Assembly: GCA_026702635.1 (NCBI GenBank)
Contig: JAPPBZ010000011.1
Span: forward strand, 1-8,556
Origin: Bacteroidota bacterium
GTDB taxonomy: Bacteria > Bacteroidota > Rhodothermia > Rhodothermales > Bin80
Length of the DNA: 8,556 nucleotides
Direction of reading: 5' to 3'
Under the pieces are notes generated by a model, which searched no databases, was not told the origin of the DNA, and was given only the letters and a program-made list of their open reading frames with translations. The translations under genes and the position numbers were made by a program. Shown here piece by piece: positions 6,414 through 8,556 of the stretch (the stretch's first letter is position 1; the number at the start of each line of letters is the position of its first letter).

Positions 6414-7645
6414 GGTGTTTCGTATTTCTGATAATTTTTCTTAGTGTTGGGTCTGTGCTTGCCCAGGAATCCGTCGTGCGCACAGGAGCAGACATTTTGG
6501 CAGAATCCGAGTTTGACCGCATCGCCGGACATACTGTCGGATTGATTGTGAACCATACTGCATTAGTTGGAGACGAGCATCTCATTAATTTGGTGCATGA
6601 TTCACCAGAGGTTACGCTGGGGGCCATCTTCGGGCCTGAGCACGGATTACGTGGCACGGCCGAAGATGGGGAAGCGGTGCAGGATGGGGTTGATCGGCTC
6701 ACCGGTGCACCGGTTTACAGTCTCTACGGAAAGACCCGCAGGCCAACACCGGAAATGTTATCTAATCTGGATTTGCTGGTCTTTGATATCCAGGACGTAG
6801 GAGCCCGATTCTATACATTCATTTCTACGATGGGGCTGGCAATGCAGTCTGCAGCAGAAGCTGGGATCCCGTTTGTAGTCCTGGACCGACCAAATCCCCT
6901 TTCCGGTACCTATGCATCGGGGTTTGTTCTGGAGCCGGAAGTGCAATCATTTGTCGGTCAGTTTTCAATCCCGATTGCTCATGGTTTGACCGTTGGTGAA
7001 TTGGCCACCATGATCAAGGGGGAGGCTTTACTGCCCGGTCTGGATATTCTCGAACTGGAAATAATTCCAATGCAAAACTGGACACGGAATATGCAGTGGC
7101 CTGATACGGGGCGACCCTGGGTCCCCACTAGTCCGAATATTCCCCAGTTTGAGACAGCTTTGGTCTACCCGGGCACATGCTTTTTCGAAGCAACTTCCGG
7201 AAGCGAAGGTAGAGGAACCCGAAACCCCTTCCTTCAGGTGGGAGCCGTTGGAGTTAATGGGAGCGAGATCGCTGCAGTACTTAACCGTAAATCCCTGCCA
7301 GGTGTAGTCTTCGAAGGTGTTGAATTCACACCGGAACCCCTAACCAGTATGGACTCCGCACCCAAGTTGAATGGGCAGGTTATTCAGGGTTTGGGAATCA
7401 AAGTCACGGACCGAAGGACTTATCAGCCGGTTGAGGTCGGTATACATATCTTCCATGCATATTACCACGCAGTACCAGCTGCAGATGAGTTTTTAACTAG
7501 GCGCGAGTGGTTGGCCAGGCTCTCTGGGACCACGGAACTTGCCGGTATGCTGAAGTCCATGACACCGGAAGAGATTATAGCATCATGGCAGGAAGAACTC
7601 ACCAATTTTATTCAGCGGAGCGAGCACTATTACCTGTATGAGTAG
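6410..7645 (+). CDS. namZ: Exported DUF1343 / NamZ-type exo-beta-N-acetylmuramidase
   Basis: NamZ (DUF1343, glycoside hydrolase family GH171) releases terminal N-acetylmuramic acid from peptidoglycan fragments, feeding cell-wall recycling or scavenging. The product is 411 residues, near the family norm. Residues 1-18 are a signal peptide ending VLA, so it is probably periplasmic. Family signatures appear in order: VGLIVNHTAL (43-52), GPEHGLRG (75-82, whose Glu is the likely catalytic residue), YGKTRRPTPEML (106-117), DIQDVGARFYT (126-136), LDRPNP (158-163), PDTGRPWVPTSPNIP (231-245) and YPGTCFFEATSGSEGRGT (253-270). The last reads EATSGSEGRGT where EGTNxSEGRGT is usual, a mild divergence. The start is fixed by its four-base overlap with the ndk stop. 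No MurQ, AmgK or transporter for muramic acid is in the window. Its last 38 bases overlap a convergent gene. Confidence 0.93.
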   Translation: MRCFVFLIIFLSVGSVLAQESVVRTGADILAESEFDRIAGHTVGLIVNHTALVGDEHLINLVHDSPEVTLGAIFGPEHGLRGTAEDGEAVQDGVDRLTGAPVYSLYGKTRRPTPEMLSNLDLLVFDIQDVGARFYTFISTMGLAMQSAAEAGIPFVVLDRPNPLSGTYASGFVLEPEVQSFVGQFSIPIAHGLTVGELATMIKGEALLPGLDILELEIIPMQNWTRNMQWPDTGRPWVPTSPNIPQFETALVYPGTCFFEATSGSEGRGTRNPFLQVGAVGVNGSEIAAVLNRKSLPGVVFEGVEFTPEPLTSMDSAPKLNGQVIQGLGIKVTDRRTYQPVEVGIHIFHAYYHAVPAADEFLTRREWLARLSGTTELAGMLKSMTPEEIIASWQEELTNFIQRSEHYYLYE

Positions 7646-7886
7646 AGTTTCGCCAGAGAATCGCATAAATGATCTCAAGGTATCCGCCAAGGATCAGCAG
7701 TGGAGCGACATAAAGCGAGAGAAATCCGTCTACCTCATTCTCCAGACGCATGATGGCATATCCAAGGACAATTGCCAACACGCCAAGAGCGACCAACACG
7801 TAATTGTGGGTCGACAGGATCATGGAGTGCTTTTTTACACGACGCCTTCTCGAATGGGATCTAGCAGGTTTTTTGGAGCGAGGCAT
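7608..7886 (-). CDS. Small membrane protein resembling DUF3098
   Basis: This 92-residue protein has a strongly basic N-terminus (MPRSKKPARSHSRRRRVKKH) and two membrane helices, about residues 30-47 (YVLVALGVLAIVLGYAIM) and 60-78 (YVAPLLILGGYLEIIYAIL). The order NY, then LGxxxM, then APLLxLxGYxxEIYAIL matches my recollection of DUF3098, a family of unknown function found in Bacteroidota and relatives, often near ftsX. By the positive-inside rule both ends should be cytoplasmic. The start at ATG 7886 is chosen over ATG 7928 because an exact Shine-Dalgarno match lies before it and the extra 14 residues look non-coding. The gene runs opposite to namZ and its last 38 bases overlap namZ's 3' end. 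It is divergent from mreD, 59 bases away. No ftsX is visible. The family call is by eye and should be treated as probable. Confidence 0.72.
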   Translation of the reverse strand: MPRSKKPARSHSRRRRVKKHSMILSTHNYVLVALGVLAIVLGYAIMRLENEVDGFLSLYVAPLLILGGYLEIIYAILWRNSTHTGNSARSAE

Positions 7887-7896
7887 GTACAGAAGT

Positions 7897-7907
7897 GGAT
7901 CACCTCC
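7897..7907 (-). promoter_or_regulatory. Extended Shine-Dalgarno of the DUF3098-like gene, abutting a hairpin
   Basis: Minus-strand GGAGGTGATCC is an exact complement of 11 bases of the 16S rRNA 3' tail (GGATCACCTCC). It ends 10 bases before ATG 7886. The GGAGG core is 16 bases from the ATG, farther than usual, but the GATCC end brings pairing closer. A 5-bp hairpin (7906-7910 with 7914-7918, three-base loop) shares the outer GG of the core, so initiation could be partly masked. Other genes in this window lack any comparable Shine-Dalgarno. Confidence 0.55.
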
Positions 7908-7945
7908 GGTTGCACCGGTAGCTATCATTTAAGTTTCAGGGCCTG

Positions 7946-8416
7946 ATGGGTGACTTGTTACGCCTATTCTTTATTGGCACCGCCGTGGTCGCGCTTCAGT
8001 GGCTTTTCTTTGGGAGGCTGGATTTGTGGGGGGCTACTCCAGATGTGGTATTGCTTTTTGTACTCTGGGTTGCTGTGCGCTATGGTCAGACCAGCGGAAC
8101 GATAGCGGGCTTCCTCGTGGGCTTTGCTCTGGATGCAATCTACGGTATGTGGGGAATCCATATGTTTGTGAAGGCGGTGATCGGCTTCCTGGTTGGTCTC
8201 CTGAATATGATTAACAGCGAGGTGTTTGTCAGATCAGCACGCCGAGTAGTTGAGACAACCCTGGTCATTTCATTGGTGCATAACAGCTTACTTGCACTCT
8301 TTGTTGTAATGCAGCGGGGGGTTGGTTGGGGATATCTTTTATGGGTGTTGTGTATAGGGAGTACCTTGTACACAACTCTTGTTGCTTTTCTTGCTGTGAC
8401 CTTTTGGCGCAGATAG
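7946..8416 (+). CDS. mreD: Rod shape-determining protein MreD
   Basis: MreD is an integral inner-membrane part of the elongasome (MreBCD, RodA, PBP2) that directs lateral peptidoglycan synthesis in rod-shaped cells. The product is 156 residues, typical for the family, and very hydrophobic with five to six membrane segments: about 5-24, 32-46, 51-68, 72-90, 101-121 and 127-152. The loop-helix stretch GFLVGFALDAIYGMWGIH (residues 55-72), with Gly, Asp and Gly spaced as in MreD, is the best family mark. An AGGG lies about 5 bases before ATG 7946. Neither mreB, mreC, rodA nor the PBP2 gene is next to it; the neighbours are a divergent small membrane protein gene and a tRNA. The family is short on hard motifs, so some doubt remains. 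Confidence 0.82.
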   Translation: MGDLLRLFFIGTAVVALQWLFFGRLDLWGATPDVVLLFVLWVAVRYGQTSGTIAGFLVGFALDAIYGMWGIHMFVKAVIGFLVGLLNMINSEVFVRSARRVVETTLVISLVHNSLLALFVVMQRGVGWGYLLWVLCIGSTLYTTLVAFLAVTFWRR

Positions 8417-8460
8417 GGGACCGTGGACGTATTCCGGTTACAGGTTACCTGGAAGGAATA

Positions 8461-8490
8461 ATGACGGAACCAATTTGAGTGACATAGAAT
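8461..8490 (+). promoter_or_regulatory. Weak candidate promoter for tRNA-Gln
   Basis: ATGACG (8461-8466) and TAGAAT (8485-8490), 18 bases apart, resemble sigma-70 -35 and -10 boxes (four and five of six matches). Transcription would start about 6 bases before the mature tRNA 5' end. The rest of the 86-base gap after mreD shows no gene and no clear terminator hairpin. Confidence 0.3.
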
Positions 8491-8502
8491 AAACCGAGCC
8501 AT

Positions 8503-8556
8503 TGCCCTGTAGCTCAATTGGCAGAGCGCCTGGCTCTGGACCAGGAGGTTCCAGGT
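8503..8556 (+). tRNA. tRNA-Gln, anticodon CTG, 3' end beyond the window
   Basis: The 5' 54 positions fold as a tRNA. The acceptor strand is TGCCCTG (8503-8509), followed by T8 and A9. The D-stem GCTC/GAGC (8512-8515 with 8524-8527) encloses AATTGGCA. The anticodon stem CCTGG/CCAGG (8529-8533 with 8541-8545) closes a seven-base loop CTCTGGA with U33 and anticodon CTG at 8536-8538. The variable loop AGGTT and the first T-stem strand CCAGG follow. CTG reads glutamine codon CAG. The T-loop and 3' acceptor strand lie beyond the right edge and cannot be checked. Confidence 0.93.

Noticed and set aside
6131..6702. Minus-strand frames of 141 and 151 codons across the ndk-namZ junction
   Set aside because: They are antisense to ndk and namZ, both fully supported, and their translations look like random composition.
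7897..7907. A 16S rRNA 3' end fragment on the plus strand
   Set aside because: Identity is limited to about 11 bases and the flanks do not match 16S; a Shine-Dalgarno for the minus-strand gene explains it.
1..8556. A new defence, mobile or CRISPR-type system
   Set aside because: No transposase, integrase, repeat array, nuclease or toxin-antitoxin gene is visible; every large gene belongs to a known family.

Overview
This is a stretch of ordinary bacterial chromosome. It carries eight protein genes, one cut by the left edge, and a tRNA gene cut by the right edge. The gene content points to the Bacteroidota/Rhodothermota/Balneolota group, probably a free-living, possibly marine, polymer degrader. 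The supporting evidence is a small two-helix protein resembling DUF3098 (a family I associate with that group), a lipoprotein sulfatase paired with a large secreted M14 peptidase, a NamZ/DUF1343 protein, mostly weak Shine-Dalgarno sequences, and two exact matches to the Bacteroidota promoter box TAnnTTTG. This is inference from gene content; no marker rRNA is present.

Layout, left to right. Positions 1-560 (minus) hold the N-terminal 186 codons of L-lysine 6-transaminase (lat). A divergent spacer follows, then lipoyl synthase (lipA, plus, ending 1609) with an uncertain start. A strong hairpin at 1628-1657 separates lipA from a convergent minus-strand pair: a one-domain S1 sulfatase lipoprotein (4333-5859) followed 8 bases later by an M14 carboxypeptidase-like exoprotein (1706-4324). 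The 122-base spacer 5860-5981 divides this pair from the plus-strand pair ndk (5982-6413) and namZ (6410-7645), whose ends overlap by 4 bases (ATGA). The spacer appears to hold two abutting divergent promoters and a 7+4+7 inverted repeat that could be an operator. A small minus-strand membrane protein gene (7608-7886) overlaps the 3' end of namZ tail to tail by 38 bases and has an unusually long, exact match to the 16S anti-Shine-Dalgarno tail. Then come mreD (7946-8416) and tRNA-Gln(CTG) from 8503.

How the genes may work together. The sulfatase and peptidase form a plausible two-gene unit for attacking sulfated glycans and peptides or glycoproteins outside the cytoplasm. NamZ (peptidoglycan muramic acid release) and MreD (rod-shape elongation machinery) both concern the cell wall. 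lat and lipA are cytoplasmic metabolism genes whose adjacency need not mean a joint function.

I found no mobile element, CRISPR array, phage gene or defence locus, and nothing I would call a new multi-gene system. The most interesting signals are small regulatory ones: the paired promoters with the inverted repeat, and the 11-base anti-16S match next to a hairpin in the 59-base spacer before mreD.
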